The notes under the pieces were generated by a model. It made no database searches and was not told the DNA's origin. It saw nothing but the letters and a program-made list of their open reading frames with translations. This document shows, in pieces, positions 33,230 to 44,043 of a stretch of DNA of 64,000 nt. The DNA is taken from the NCBI GenBank assembly GCA_033439685.1, contig JAUEDM010000002.1, positions 62,001-126,000 on the forward strand, read 5' to 3'. The DNA is from Apodospora peruviana (Eukaryota; Ascomycota; Sordariomycetes; Sordariales; Lasiosphaeriaceae). Within the stretch, counting starts at the first letter, position 1. Each line of letters starts with the position of its first letter. The position numbers were made by a program, and so were the translations under genes.

Positions 33230-36200
33230 TTTGGTTTTGTATGTCATGAGTGTGTTGAGGTACCTGTCTAGGTGGTCGGTCATACAGGCTTATCTGTGGA
33301 AGAGCGGACGGAAAGCTCAAAGCTTGCAGTGGTCATGCGGACTGGGTTTGCTCAGTGCTAATTGGAACGGATGATGATCTCGATGGTTGTAACTCACACC
33401 TGCGGGGGCATCAAGGAGATGGTATAAATACATTGCTCGACAGGCAGAGACCGCGGTGCAGTGGTAGAAGATTATTTTAATCCGTCATTCTGAACAGCTG
33501 GCAGCAGCAAACCCCGAGGGCCCTTGCACCAGGCCCACGTCCGCGCCATGTGCCTGCTTTGTGTTCGAGTGGTGTTCAAGCATTGCAGCTTACGTAGAGT
33601 GAAGGAAACGGGAACCAGTTGTCGAAGATGGCAGGTAATGTTGGTTATTTTATTGGGTATCGATCATGGAAGACGCTGCGCTATTGTCGCGATGTGTTCT
33701 GCCATTCGTGCACGGTGAGAAGCCTCGCTCGTGCAGAGGTCGTTTGTCTGGTGTGGTATGGCAACGAGAGTGTTTCCGTCTCTCGTCCGTTCGTTGTTGA
33801 ATATGCGAAGACGCTGTTGGGCGAGATGTTTCTTCTCAATGGGGTCTCGTATGGAGATGGCCTGGGCTTCTGCCTTGGGAGCAGACCTGGAGAGAATACG
33901 CGGTCAGCTTGACAGCAATGGATGGGGCACTTGGCACAACGTTGAATTGGGGTTTCCCACCCTTGAGAGAAAAAGTACGTGTCAATGGACGACATGTCGT
34001 GGGTGCAGAAGAAAGTCGAGATGTTTGTGTTCAGATTGGCAAGAATTGAATGGGTTTAAATTGAATGGATCTAGAATTGAGTGTTTGCTCGGAACTATGG
34101 TAACTGGGCTGGACAGTGGCAGAATGAAGGTGTTTTGATGGGCAGTCGATGGGTTATCGGACTACTCCCTCGATTTCGAGAAGAACAGAAATGGGCCCCG
34201 CGCAGCAGCCCGTTGCACGCAGCAGTCAAGCATCCCAGAGCAGCTGGACTGTCTCTTCCTCTGTGCAAACCATCCATGCAGGGTTTGGTAACCTCCTCTC
34301 TATTGCCCTCGATCAGGGAGATACCACACCATACCGCCGACACCAGGCCACCAACCAGAGCCAACTCTGTAATCCGATCCTTTCGACTCCCGGAACTCGT
34401 AACGGAGAGAAAGGGTTGGAGATGCAGCCGGGCAGAAGTCCTCGCCTTCATCGTCGTTGCCGAATCGGGCGAGGGAACGGCCGACGTAGGAAAACGGCGT
34501 GGGAACGGAACGGCGTCGATAGGGACGGGCAGCTGGCGGGCAGCTGTCTCAAACGAGGGGTAGTGGCGTCGGGTGAGGTGTCGATTTCGCAGGCAAGGGA
34601 AGACACTGGAGACAACACCAAACGATATGAGAAGGTAATTGACCCTGAAATACAGGCCATGATCATCAAGAGAAATTGAGACGGGTTCAAGTAAGTAATG
34701 CAACAAAAGTTGGCATTACAAGGACACAAGGAGATGAAGGGACCCAACGCTGAAGGCCGAGACGAGCGTGCCATCTGGCAACTGCCAGAGCCGAACGGCA
34801 CAAGCGAAACGGACCGGCAGTCGAGCCACGGCCCCCGACCCGATCCGTTCACGCTGCCGTCCGTATCGCCAATACCGTCTTAATCGGCATGAATAACTGA
34901 ACGCACGAGTGTGGCAGTTCCAGCCAATCCAGATCAATCCTTTTGTGGACCGATGTGATTGCCGCTTGGGCATTGGACTTCACCGACCAATCGGAGCAGA
35001 TGATGCCAATATTGTATCTCTCCCGAGTGTGTTGCCTTGCACCTGAGCGGGGGGGAAAGAACAACCCCGCTTGAAATCGAAGACCGGCGAACCAACTTTG
35101 CGGTGGGAATTCCCAATGCAAACCACTGCTGCTTCTGCCTGGGCTCTCTCTCGCAAGGCATCGCACTTGCGATGCCCGAGACCATGCGGCGGTCGGGAAT
35201 GACCCACACACACACAAGGACAACACTGCCAATCTTCCATCTCTTTTCTCTCCCTCCTTCGCGCAGTGCATGCCCCAATAGGCAGGAGTCAGTGTTTTTG
35301 TGTGACCAACAAGTGTGATTGTGACGCGGTGGCATGTCTTCCCTGTTGCGACGCGCCCATCTCGCAGTGCGTGAATTTGGTGGAAGGGGATGTGTCGAGC
35401 TGGAGGTCTGAGGTCGCCGACCGATCGGGGTGTCGGGTGCGTCGGTCGGCGCTTGGTTTCCGATGTTAGAGGAACAACTTTGGTCCGAGACGAGCATGGT
35501 GCTCACGTGTAAATCCACGTGCCATGCCATGATGATGACGATGATCTTTGTATGCCATCTTCCTCCGGTAGTTGAGGTGTGTATGCGTAGTCGCTGGACT
35601 GTAGCCGACAGTGCTCCAGTGTTCTCGAGGCGGCAATCAAGCAGGCAGCAGGTGAAGCCGCCGAGGCAGGCGGAGATGTCAGCACGGCGCGGGTGTTGGC
35701 AGCGAGAGCTGAGCCACCGTTGAAGCCGAATCAGCCGACCCAGGGGAGCGCGGTCCCAGGGACAAGGTGCGTGACGTTGTGGTGACGGTAAGGGAGAAGG
35801 GACAACAGCGACGGACTGGATCTTCCAAGGGAGTCCATGGGGTCTCCAAGGGCATGCAGAAAAGCAAAGGACCGCCGTTTTGTCGAGCGGGGTGTGCTCG
35901 ATATTTGAGCGCATCAGCAAAATCGGAAGTGCTCAGGTGGATCAAGTCCGAGCACGACGTCGAGTGCAGTGCTCGGACTTGAAAATCCATGGGATCGTTT
36001 CGGTGCGCCGTTGCGAGGTGGCCGCATTGGGTGGCCGACGGCGGGTCAAGCCAAGACGAGCGATGTCGAGTTCATCCCCGGAATAGAGTCGACGAGAGTC
36101 TCCAGAACGTGGGCGGCCCATGTACCCAGAACGACAACGATCAATGGATGTTCATGGCGGCCTGTCACTGCGGCGGACCTTCTTCCTGTGACAGGACTCA

Positions 36201-36809
36201 AACGGGAGACCGATGACTATTGAGAGGGGGAACACCCAGGTGGCGACGATGTTCAGAGCCGTCGACTGCACATTGTCCATTGCCAATGAAGTGTAAAAGG
36301 AAAGGGAAAAGGGAGAGCAGAAACCGAGATTTCCACTTGGAGACTCGTTGACGTTGAGGACATAGATCATAGGAAAAGTCAGAATGTTCGGTCGAGACGG
36401 AACTGGGGGGAATGGGTCGCTGGACATGGGATGCAAAAGGGAACTCATCAGTCTCCAGCAAGGTGGGCGGTTCTTCTTTTTGTACGCCTCCCGGATTTGC
36501 CTGCAGTCTGTAGTGGGGCGTGGAGCGATCGGATCACGAAGCGTCTGAATGCCGGGCGCGTCTTGACTCGGACGAATATTGCACCGCGTCGAGTCGGACC
36601 AAAATTGCGCCGCGTCGACACGTGACCACCTTCTTGGTCAACACCAGCAAAACCGCCAACGAGATGGCCTTGCGCTGGGGAACAAGCAGGAACCTTTACA
36701 AGGCTTAAAATATGCAATTCAGTTCAAGTATAAACCATTTATTAAATTTATCAATTGCAGAAGTTTGACAACACAGAGAAGTCTGGTAAGCGGTTTGCAG
36801 CATTAGAAC
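33230..36809. other. 3.6-kb region without a supported gene
   Basis: Many medium-length reading frames overlap on both strands, as expected in GC-rich DNA. None shows a recognisable domain, good splice structure or biased composition. A short imperfect duplication (CCGCGTCGA with flanking GGACCAAAATTGCG) occurs near 36582-36618. Confidence 0.4.
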
Positions 36810-37508
36810 CTACTCTTCTTTGCACACAACGTCGAGATGCAACTCGGTTGCGATAATTGCTAGGTTAATCATCCTCCTTTCCGGCGACTTGTCAGACAGT
36901 ACCACAATTTTCGTGCCGAACCTTGGCATTTTCTTGTCCTGCAAGGAAGAGAACCTGCATTGACAAGGAAAGAGATAAGATACATTCTCTAGGCAACTCA
37001 ACTAGCTATCAATCATTTAATCTCTAATCATTCCACCTATTCACATTTCGACACTCTCAGACTGATTATATCTGTGATCTGATCTTGGTACCTAAACCCT
37101 GGAGTCCAAGACCGCCTACACAGGCATGGTACCAGGCTGGATTCGCGTTGTGTGAGGTCCGATGGATCAAAGACTTTGCTTCCGTTCAAGTATCTCCGCC
37201 AAGGTCATCTCTTCCTTTCTGGTCTCAGACGACTACCGTACAAGCATGGAACCCTTTGGGATACTCTTTAATGGGTGTGCAGTATTTGAAGACTTTGGTT
37301 TTCTTGTCACATGAGCCCGTCAGTCTACGTTGCTGCGCATGGAGACAATAAAAAAGTACCTGTAGAATGGCTCTAGGGTGTCGAGGGCATTGCCGGGTGT
37401 TGAATGTGCGGCAGTGCCAGTACCTTGCATCCCAGACTTCTTATCATCATTCAGAGCCGGCTGGTTGGCTCCGTCATTTTGATTTGGCGATGTTTGTGAA
37501 GTGGACAT
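36810..37508 (-). CDS. Possible small multi-exon gene, function unknown
   Basis: The ATG at 37508 opens a typical fungal N-terminus (MSTSQTSPNQNDGANQP...) that runs to a possible donor after EPFYR near 37358. The last candidate exon, after the acceptor TTGCAG near 36945, encodes DKKMPRFGTKIVVLSDKSPE and ends VVCKEE at 36810. Middle exons would fall in the two 120-bp repeat units, but I could not find an unbroken path through them. The plus strand of those units reads in frame as well. Treat as tentative. Confidence 0.25.
37121..37360. repeat. Two degenerate tandem 120-bp units
   Basis: Units start at 37121 (CAGGCATGGTACC) and 37241 (CAAGCATGGAACC) and share GCATGG, GGAT.C and AAGACTTTG at equal offsets. 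The period is exactly 120 bp. In one plus-strand frame both units read QAW...GF/Y-A/S-L..V-R/Q-W/Y-I/L-K, a pattern of conservative changes. Confidence 0.55.
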
Positions 37509-37730
37509 TTGGTATGCGTGGATGAGACGTCAAGACTGAAAAAACAGAGCGGACAGGGGGTGGTATGGAACAAGTCGATCAGACGATACTGGCTTGCGGT
37601 GAGGTGAGGTGAAGTGATGACCATGATTGATAAGTCTTCGGATAAGTTGAGAGAAACATGTCTCCTACTTATGGTCCAGAAGATGCTCTCCATTGTAAGT
37701 CATCGTTCGCCTTGAAGTATGACTTTCTGT

Positions 37731-38112
37731 ATTGTAGTTTTGCGGGAAGCGAACGTAAAACATGATGATCTGGGTACAGGTCGGTTTGCTGCGACGTATC
37801 CCGATGCAATATGTCGGTGAGACACATCGTAGAAGCCACTCTTGCGAGGCGATATGCAGATTGTAGTTTTGTGAGATGAAGCTATCACCACTTTGCAATA
37901 CGGGTGTCACTTCCCCTGGTTCCTAGCGCGTGAAAGAATGCAAGCAACTTTTGGCGCCCAATAAAGTGCAGGGGAGGTGTGGTCGGGAATGGGATTGTAG
38001 TTTTGTGAGGCCAATACGATCACTTTGCGGTACACACCACTTCAACAAGAGTGCTGGCACTGCTGGCACTGCTGGGCTGAGCCGGTTGTTGGCGAAGATT
38101 GTAGTTTTGTCG
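37731..38112. repeat. Four copies of ATTGTAGTTTTG at 105-135 bp spacing
   Basis: Copies begin at about 37731, 37859, 37994 and 38098. Each is ATTGTAGTTTTG followed by C/T-G. Copies 2 and 3 also share a following CACTTTGC-like segment. They end about 220 bp upstream of the Clr5 gene start, so they may be promoter elements or remains of a tandem repeat. Confidence 0.65.
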
Positions 38113-38329
38113 ACCAATGAACATGCCTCCCCATGCCCCACGGACAGCCCAAGCAGCACCGGCCTGCAGACGCCACGAGAAAGAGTTTGCACACAGGTTA
38201 CCTGGCAGAGACCTGGCAGTCTCTAATTTCAAGTCAAGAAAGAACATTGAGTCATTGATGGTCCTCGGCCTCTTTGCTTCCAGTGCCTGACTTCCACAGC
38301 CAACCCCTCCATTCAATTCTACCAGTACC

Positions 38330-40724
38330 ATGGACCCTTTCGAATACTTCATGTTGGGACCGGGCTACGAGGCATGGGTTAAATATGGTGTTGTAGACAC
38401 TTCAGGGTCCAAGCGTGCCTGTCCAAGTCCCTCCCAGGCACGAGAGCTGCTCGTCCAGAATCCCAGCGATCCGCTTCCACATACACCCCCTTTTGCTGCC
38501 ACAGCACCGGTTGTTCATCCAGGCCAGTCCACCAATCACCCTCTGCCTGCTGCTGTCGTCCAAGGCCGCAAACCAAGGGCAAGAACACTGCGAGATTCGG
38601 ACTGGGAGCCTATGAAGACGCGGATTGTGCAGCTCTGGGCCGACAAAAGTATTACTATCCCGCTCTTGAAGAAAGCTATCCTGCAAGAATTCAACTTCCA
38701 GGGCACGTGAGTTCATGATACTGCTCCATAGCAATGATTAAGACTGACTTGAACAAACCTAATTTATCTGCTACCAGGGAGCGCCAGTTTCTCTCGCGAG
38801 TTCAGAAGTGGGGACTTGACAGGAACAACAAGCCCCAAGAATCGAAGTTCATGGCTCGGAAACAGAATCAGCGACGCACATATGAACCAGAAAATCCCGA
38901 CTATATTTTCAGAGTCAGAGGCAGGCTGCAACCCCAGGAGAAGATCGAGAGGTGGGAGGCAAGGACGGCTGAAGCCAAGCAGGACATCATATCCCCGGGT
39001 TCTATTCCAGGTGAGTGCCTGTGGGAGTGTGTTATAATGTGCAGTGATGAATCTAACGCAAGTTCTGTGAGTAGCTACACCAGCTGCCATCTCCTACTGG
39101 ACCGGTAGCCCTTCAAGCTCAGCACGAACGCCGGCGAATCCTACCTCAGATTTTGGCCACAGCCCCCGACTGCGAGAATTGTCCGTTGCCGCCCCGTCAC
39201 CGGCCGATTCAACGGTAGCAGCACTTACTGCTAAGACCAGTGTCGAAGGACATATCCCTGGTCCTTGGAATAATGTTGTTTACGATGTCATTTCCAGCCT
39301 TCCCGCATCCGGGTCCTCTGCGGAGGAACTTGCTCGCGCTCACATAACCTCACCGGCAGGACGTTACCTCGGACAGAAGGAAGAGAAAGCAGTGAAACAA
39401 GAGTTGCTCGCACTGGAACAGACACAAGGATAAGGGTAGTCCCCAGACATTTGGGAAGATGAAGGACCTTTTCTGGGTTTTCATGCACCAATGTCGATAC
39501 ACGGCAGCAGAGGACATCGGCAGGCAGAGGCTGCTTGCGTGCGGAGAGTGATCTCAAAGCAGAGATGCAGTTTGGGCATTGGTTGACATGTTAGAGCTCC
39601 TTTATCAACAAGGACATTTCGACAAAGCCCAAGAGGCGGCGGAAAAGGTTTATTCGTTCCAAACCACCCACGACTTTGAGGATTATATCACTTTGGCGAG
39701 CACAGTCACTCTGGCGACGATTTGCTCGGGGACATGTCAATACCAGAAGGCTGAAAACCTGCTGCGGAACTCGCTGGAGCTGTGCAAGAGGCTTCCTGGG
39801 TGCCCCTCTGCCCTTCGAGTAGACGTCTTGATGAAGTTGACCACTGCAGCCTTATTTCAGGGAATCTTGGTGCAGGCCGAACACTGGGCAACCGAAACAG
39901 TGAAATATACTCGGGCATTTCGCAATAGTGATCTGCTTTTATGGGCTAAGGAAACACACTCTAGAGTCTTAGTCAAACAAGCTCGATGGGACCAAGCTGA
40001 GAAAATCGTTTCCAAATCACGCGTTAAGGGCAAGATCAGATTTGGAATGGAAGAGAGGTTCAAGGCTCAATGGTTGTTCGATTTAGATCCGATACATACC
40101 GGACGGGGCACATGGAAAGAAGCCGAGTCCTCTTTCTCTGCATCAGTCAGTATTCGCCAGAGAACTCTTGGGAAGGGACACAGAAAGGTATGGGGAGTCC
40201 GGATGTGCGAACTGGTGCTCTATTCGGAGCAAGGGCTGTGGGACAGGGCAGAAGCGTTGTTGACCGAGTGCAAACTGCTTTACACGGACCTAACTCGACA
40301 CTACTCTTTCCTGATTGAATCGGCGAAAGTCCTGGATGCCAGAGGAAGGCACGATGAGGCTGCTGATGTTGGCGGGAGGGCTGTTCGAATGGCGGAAGTT
40401 GGCTTGCCGTTGGATTCACCGGACACGAAAAACGTCATGGTGAGAATACTGCGTCATCTTGGGAGGCTACAAGAATCGGAGGAGCTGGGATCTCGCACAA
40501 TGGAACTGAGTCAGAACATATTCGGTGTCGACCATCCCCAGACACTGGGATGCACGTATAATCTGGCTCGAACCTATTATGCCAAGGGGGAAACCGAGAA
40601 AGCCACTCAACTGATGCAAGAATGTGTCTTATCGTTCACTTCACGTGAGGGTATCGACCACTACCTCACGGTCAAGTCGCTATCGGCTCTTGAGGAATGG
40701 AGTCGGGCAAAGTGGAAAGCTTAA
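38330..40724 (+). pseudogene. Clr5-domain / TPR protein gene, apparently disrupted
   Basis: The N-terminal part carries a Clr5 domain: WEPMKTRIVQLWADKS...LLKKAILQEFNFQGT in exon 1 (38330-38706), continuing as ERQFLSRVQKWGLDRN in exon 2 (38778-39010). Exon 3 starts at 39075 and encodes a Ser/Pro-rich linker that ends at a TAA at 39431. In the +1 frame coding character resumes at once (TFGKMKDLFWVFMHQCRYTA), runs to a TGA at 39549-39551, then continues in the same frame into a long TPR-like region to 40724, with helical pairs such as YQQGHFDKAQEAAEKVY and AKGETEKATQLMQECV. No intron of normal size removes both breaks. So the gene is probably decayed, or the sequence has two errors. Relatives are putative regulators or scaffold proteins of unknown role. 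Confidence 0.6.
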
Positions 40725-41352
40725 ACTATCCACTCGACAGGATTGGAGGAACCATCATTTGATGTTGATATGATGCAAATGTAGACGAGAAAGATGTTGC
40801 CAAAGACCGAATTACTTCCGTCCATTTGTTTGATAGGGGTGCCGACATGGGATGTAGAGGTAGCGTACCAAGGCACTTTATGGCTTAAACGCCTCTGGGC
40901 GAAGTAAATTCCATCCATCCATCCATAAGCTCGGCTTTCAAGACACAGACTTTACCACAGACGCTGGCCAGCTGGCCATCGACGCCGCCTATGACGGAGA
41001 ACCCTTCGTCCCTCAGCAAACCGGTCCCCGTTATTTGACTGCCAAGCCACCTTACTTCTTTGTCTGCGGTATGGTTGCACAGTTCATCCCCGAGCATTCA
41101 AACTGGGGAGTTTCAGCTAATCAGGTCCAAGGTGGAACCATGGCTGCATATGTGGTCAAGATGTCCGTGTGCGTGGGCAAGTGACAGAAACAAGCCTATG
41201 AGGCAGGCACACGTAGTGCCGAACTCTGATTACCAGAGCCTTGCTCGTGCAGGAAACAATCTTCGAAGTTTGGTCTTTCTTAACTCTCCAATGTCTCTGC
41301 TTTCCAACATGAACACTACAAGGCACGGGAAAGCAACCAAGTCAACATCGTC
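40725..41352. other. Intergenic region without a recognised gene
   Basis: Short stretch between two plus-strand loci with no supported coding sequence; presumably terminator plus promoter. Confidence 0.45.
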
Positions 41353-42045
41353 ATGGATCCGATCAGCGCCGCCGCATCAGTGACTGCCATCATAGCATTT
41401 ACCGCCCAAGGGGTGTCGGAACTTATTTCAATTCTTGATAATATCAAGAATGGAGGCAAGAGGGTTAAAAGAAAATGCTCAGACACCTCCGGGTGTTGCG
41501 AGATCTGTTGGGGAGAACCAAAGGGTCTCACTTTGTACTGGGAGAGCGAAGAACCCAGCTTGCCTTGCGGCTTAGGACGAGACCTCTACTCCCCCATTGG
41601 GGATGTCGTCGAGTCCCGCAGTCGAGACATCACGCAAATGTTGGAGTCAAGAATGTTATGCAGGGCAAGGGCGGCTCGGGCTTTGGCTGTTTTCGACAGA
41701 TCGAAATCCATTGAAAAGTTCCAAGCCACAGTTTTAAATCATTACCAGAGCATCAGCTTTCACCTCACATTCTGCAAGCGGTTAGTACATACCCAAAGTT
41801 GCATCCTTTTCCGCTACTATGGATTTCACGAGAAATGGTTGACTCAAACATGTTACATGATATCCAGGATGAAGAAGGAAATCTACCGCCTTAAACTCCC
41901 TCCGGTGGACAGGCCTATCGATTTAAACAACAGAAACTTGGGTCTGCACCGCGTCTTTCTGAAGATACTAGAATCCGGGGTTCCAAACCCGACATGCCGA
42001 TCGGGGGATGGCTACCGGGTAGGCGATCAGCAGATAACGACCTAG
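41353..42045 (+). CDS. STAND-N-terminal-like protein, exon structure unclear
   Basis: Begins MDPISAAASVTAIIAFTAQG-VSELISILDNI, the classic start of the fungal STAND/NLR N-terminal helical domain. Reading stays open to 42045, but coding quality changes after residue 36, and an intron or frameshift near 41460-41480 is possible. An overlapping frame (41994-42401) contains CIFCERKF and, 13 residues on, HLVRSH, a C2H2-like finger. That suggests the true gene switches frames by splicing and may extend into the acidic protein at 42398-43858. No NTPase module is visible. Confidence 0.4.
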   Translation: MDPISAAASVTAIIAFTAQGVSELISILDNIKNGGKRVKRKCSDTSGCCEICWGEPKGLTLYWESEEPSLPCGLGRDLYSPIGDVVESRSRDITQMLESRMLCRARAARALAVFDRSKSIEKFQATVLNHYQSISFHLTFCKRLVHTQSCILFRYYGFHEKWLTQTCYMISRMKKEIYRLKLPPVDRPIDLNNRNLGLHRVFLKILESGVPNPTCRSGDGYRVGDQQITT

Positions 42046-42397
42046 CCCGCTCGTACTGGTCTTGCGGGGCGACGTTGAGCGTGGACCAGGGGTTTGAAGG
42101 CCATCGATGCATATTCTGTGAAAGGAAATTTCATGAAAAACGATCGAGTTTCCGATCGCGAGCTAAGCATCTGGTCCGCAGTCACCGATGGGGTCACTGT
42201 CACTCCTTAGATACGACCTACTCGGACTGGGAGTTTTCATGGCTGCATATCTACAAGAACATCACCATGTCCCTCCGGACCTGTGCTTTCGGGGCGTGCT
42301 TAAGGTGGTATTCCTCACCCATACTTCGAGAGGCAACACTCTCCTGTCACATGAACGCCGCGGACGCTCGCCACACCATGACTAGCTCTCTTCCAGA

Positions 42398-43858
42398 TTG
42401 AGTCCGGAAAACCAAGCTCGGCCAGCGTTGCGTAAAAAGCTCGACTTTCACATCAGGAAAGCCATCGATCTCTGCAAGGAGACTGATTCGGCTGACGTCC
42501 CTTTTTTGACACAAGACTTGTATGGTCGGAATCACATTGACGCGGACCTTGCAACAGGCCTGCAGAATCTCTACACGCAGTACTGCATCCATGCTCGCTT
42601 GGGAGACAATGGTCCTGCCAGTAACCTGATAATAACCACTTTTGCGGCGGCCTGTATTGAACAATCCGCCATTGTGGAAGACGATATCTGCATCTCATTT
42701 GGCGATGGCGGATCCGAAGAGGACGAAACAGCTTCCGGACTTGAATATGAGATCGACGACAAAGAAGGGAGCCAGGATAAAGAGAGCACCAGTACAAGCA
42801 ACAGCGACAGCAGTGGTGATGGTGCCAAGAGCGGGACAGAAGACGAATTGGAAGGGAAGGCGTTTCTTTGGCCAATGCCGGGAGCCCAAATAGCACGAGT
42901 CTGGACAGTCCTCACGCCGCGAGATCCGGGGCTGACTAAAAGAGATGGCCTCCCTTGTGATCCGGTGGCTTGCTGCGCGGGTTCAGCTACGCTCTATTTC
43001 CGCAGACGACATGCGCATCGAGTCCTGCGACATCTCGAGAACATCCACGACATATCAGTCGAGCGACAAGAACGGGAGCTCGATCTCAAGAGGTTCTGGC
43101 GGCGCCGTTGGGCCCTGTGGGAGGGCAGCGATCCGGAAAGAATTCAAATGTGGATCGTCGGATGCTTCGTGGAGTCGTCGTCTTTTCGCACAACGCTGAG
43201 GCACTCGGAAGATTATGAGGAGGAGAATCTCAGAGAGGATGGCACGGACGGGAAAGGGGGCAGGGATAGATTGGCTCGGTTCGGCGCATGGGAGAACACA
43301 ATGTTGTCGTTCTGGATGGGCTGCTACCCAGGTACCACCACATGGGACGAAGAAGATTTCGCAGAAGACGCGGAAGATGCGGCTAGCACGGTGACTAAGG
43401 GTGGGGATGGTAGCGCTGTCTTCAGCACTCGTGCCGAGGACGGTGATCTGGGGGAGCAAAATCTTAAGGGAGATGGCCCTGGAGACGTCGATAGTAGTCA
43501 AGAGGGCGAGGAAAGCGGGGACGAGGGCAAAGGTGAAGACACTGAAGGCAGTGACGGCAGGGAAGGCAGTGATGGCAGCGATGGCAGTGATGGCAGCGAT
43601 GGCAGCGAAGGCGGCGATGGCAGCCAAGGCAGTGAGGGCAGCGAGGGGAGCGAGGGGAGCGAGCTCAGCTCAGATAGCAATGACAATGACGAGGGCGACG
43701 AGATAGAGGAGAGTGATGGGATTGGGGGTTGGGAGAGCGATGATGCCAGCAATAGAAAGAGTGACGAGGGTGAGAGCGCAGATGCTGAGCCTACCTGTCA
43801 AGGTGAGACTACTCAAACTAGCGGCCAAGATAACACGGGCTATTGCGTTGTACAGTAG
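42398..43858 (+). CDS. Acidic Ser/Gly/Asp-rich protein with a finger-like motif
   Basis: Open frame of 486 codons preceded by a possible acceptor (CTTCCAG at 42391-42397), so it is probably the last exon of the upstream STAND-like locus rather than a separate gene. The first 90 residues are mixed helical. Around 42955-43060 there is CDPVACC ... HRVLRHLENIHD, a second Cys/His finger-like segment. A basic stretch follows (LKRFWRRRWALWEG). The C-terminal 150 residues are very acidic and end in GSDGSD/GSEGSE repeats. A nuclear or scaffold role would fit, but no function is recognised. Confidence 0.45.
   Translation: MSPENQARPALRKKLDFHIRKAIDLCKETDSADVPFLTQDLYGRNHIDADLATGLQNLYTQYCIHARLGDNGPASNLIITTFAAACIEQSAIVEDDICISFGDGGSEEDETASGLEYEIDDKEGSQDKESTSTSNSDSSGDGAKSGTEDELEGKAFLWPMPGAQIARVWTVLTPRDPGLTKRDGLPCDPVACCAGSATLYFRRRHAHRVLRHLENIHDISVERQERELDLKRFWRRRWALWEGSDPERIQMWIVGCFVESSSFRTTLRHSEDYEEENLREDGTDGKGGRDRLARFGAWENTMLSFWMGCYPGTTTWDEEDFAEDAEDAASTVTKGGDGSAVFSTRAEDGDLGEQNLKGDGPGDVDSSQEGEESGDEGKGEDTEGSDGREGSDGSDGSDGSDGSEGGDGSQGSEGSEGSEGSELSSDSNDNDEGDEIEESDGIGGWESDDASNRKSDEGESADAEPTCQGETTQTSGQDNTGYCVVQ
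43545..43670. repeat. 9-bp coding minisatellite (Gly-Ser-Asp/Glu)
   Basis: Tandem GGCAGCGAT/GGCAGTGAT/GAGGGCAGC units inside the acidic protein, encoding GSD and GSE triplets. Likely length-variable between strains. Confidence 0.85.
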
Positions 43859-44043
43859 GTTACTTTAGGTACCATAATTGACTTTGCGGTCATGTTGTTG
43901 AAATATAGGAAATGGTTGCTTCCCCTTACATTAGATCTCGAACAGTATTCAGCACCTTCCCGTGGAATGAGTGTTAGATTCAAAAACAAGACCTCGTAAC
44001 CTGCTTTGCTAGAAGCTAACCAGCCTGGTCCGTATGACCCGAA

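Noticed and set aside
34081..34706. Overlapping 160-203-codon frames on both strands
   Set aside because: No domains, no splice structure and equal coding appearance on both strands.
37731..38112. CRISPR-like array from the ATTGTAGTTTTG repeats
   Set aside because: Only a 12-bp unit with spacing over 100 bp, in a fungal genome, without cas genes.
43055..43627. Ala/Ile/Thr-rich minus-strand frame resembling a membrane protein
   Set aside because: It is the complement of the GSD/GSE minisatellite and not an independent gene.
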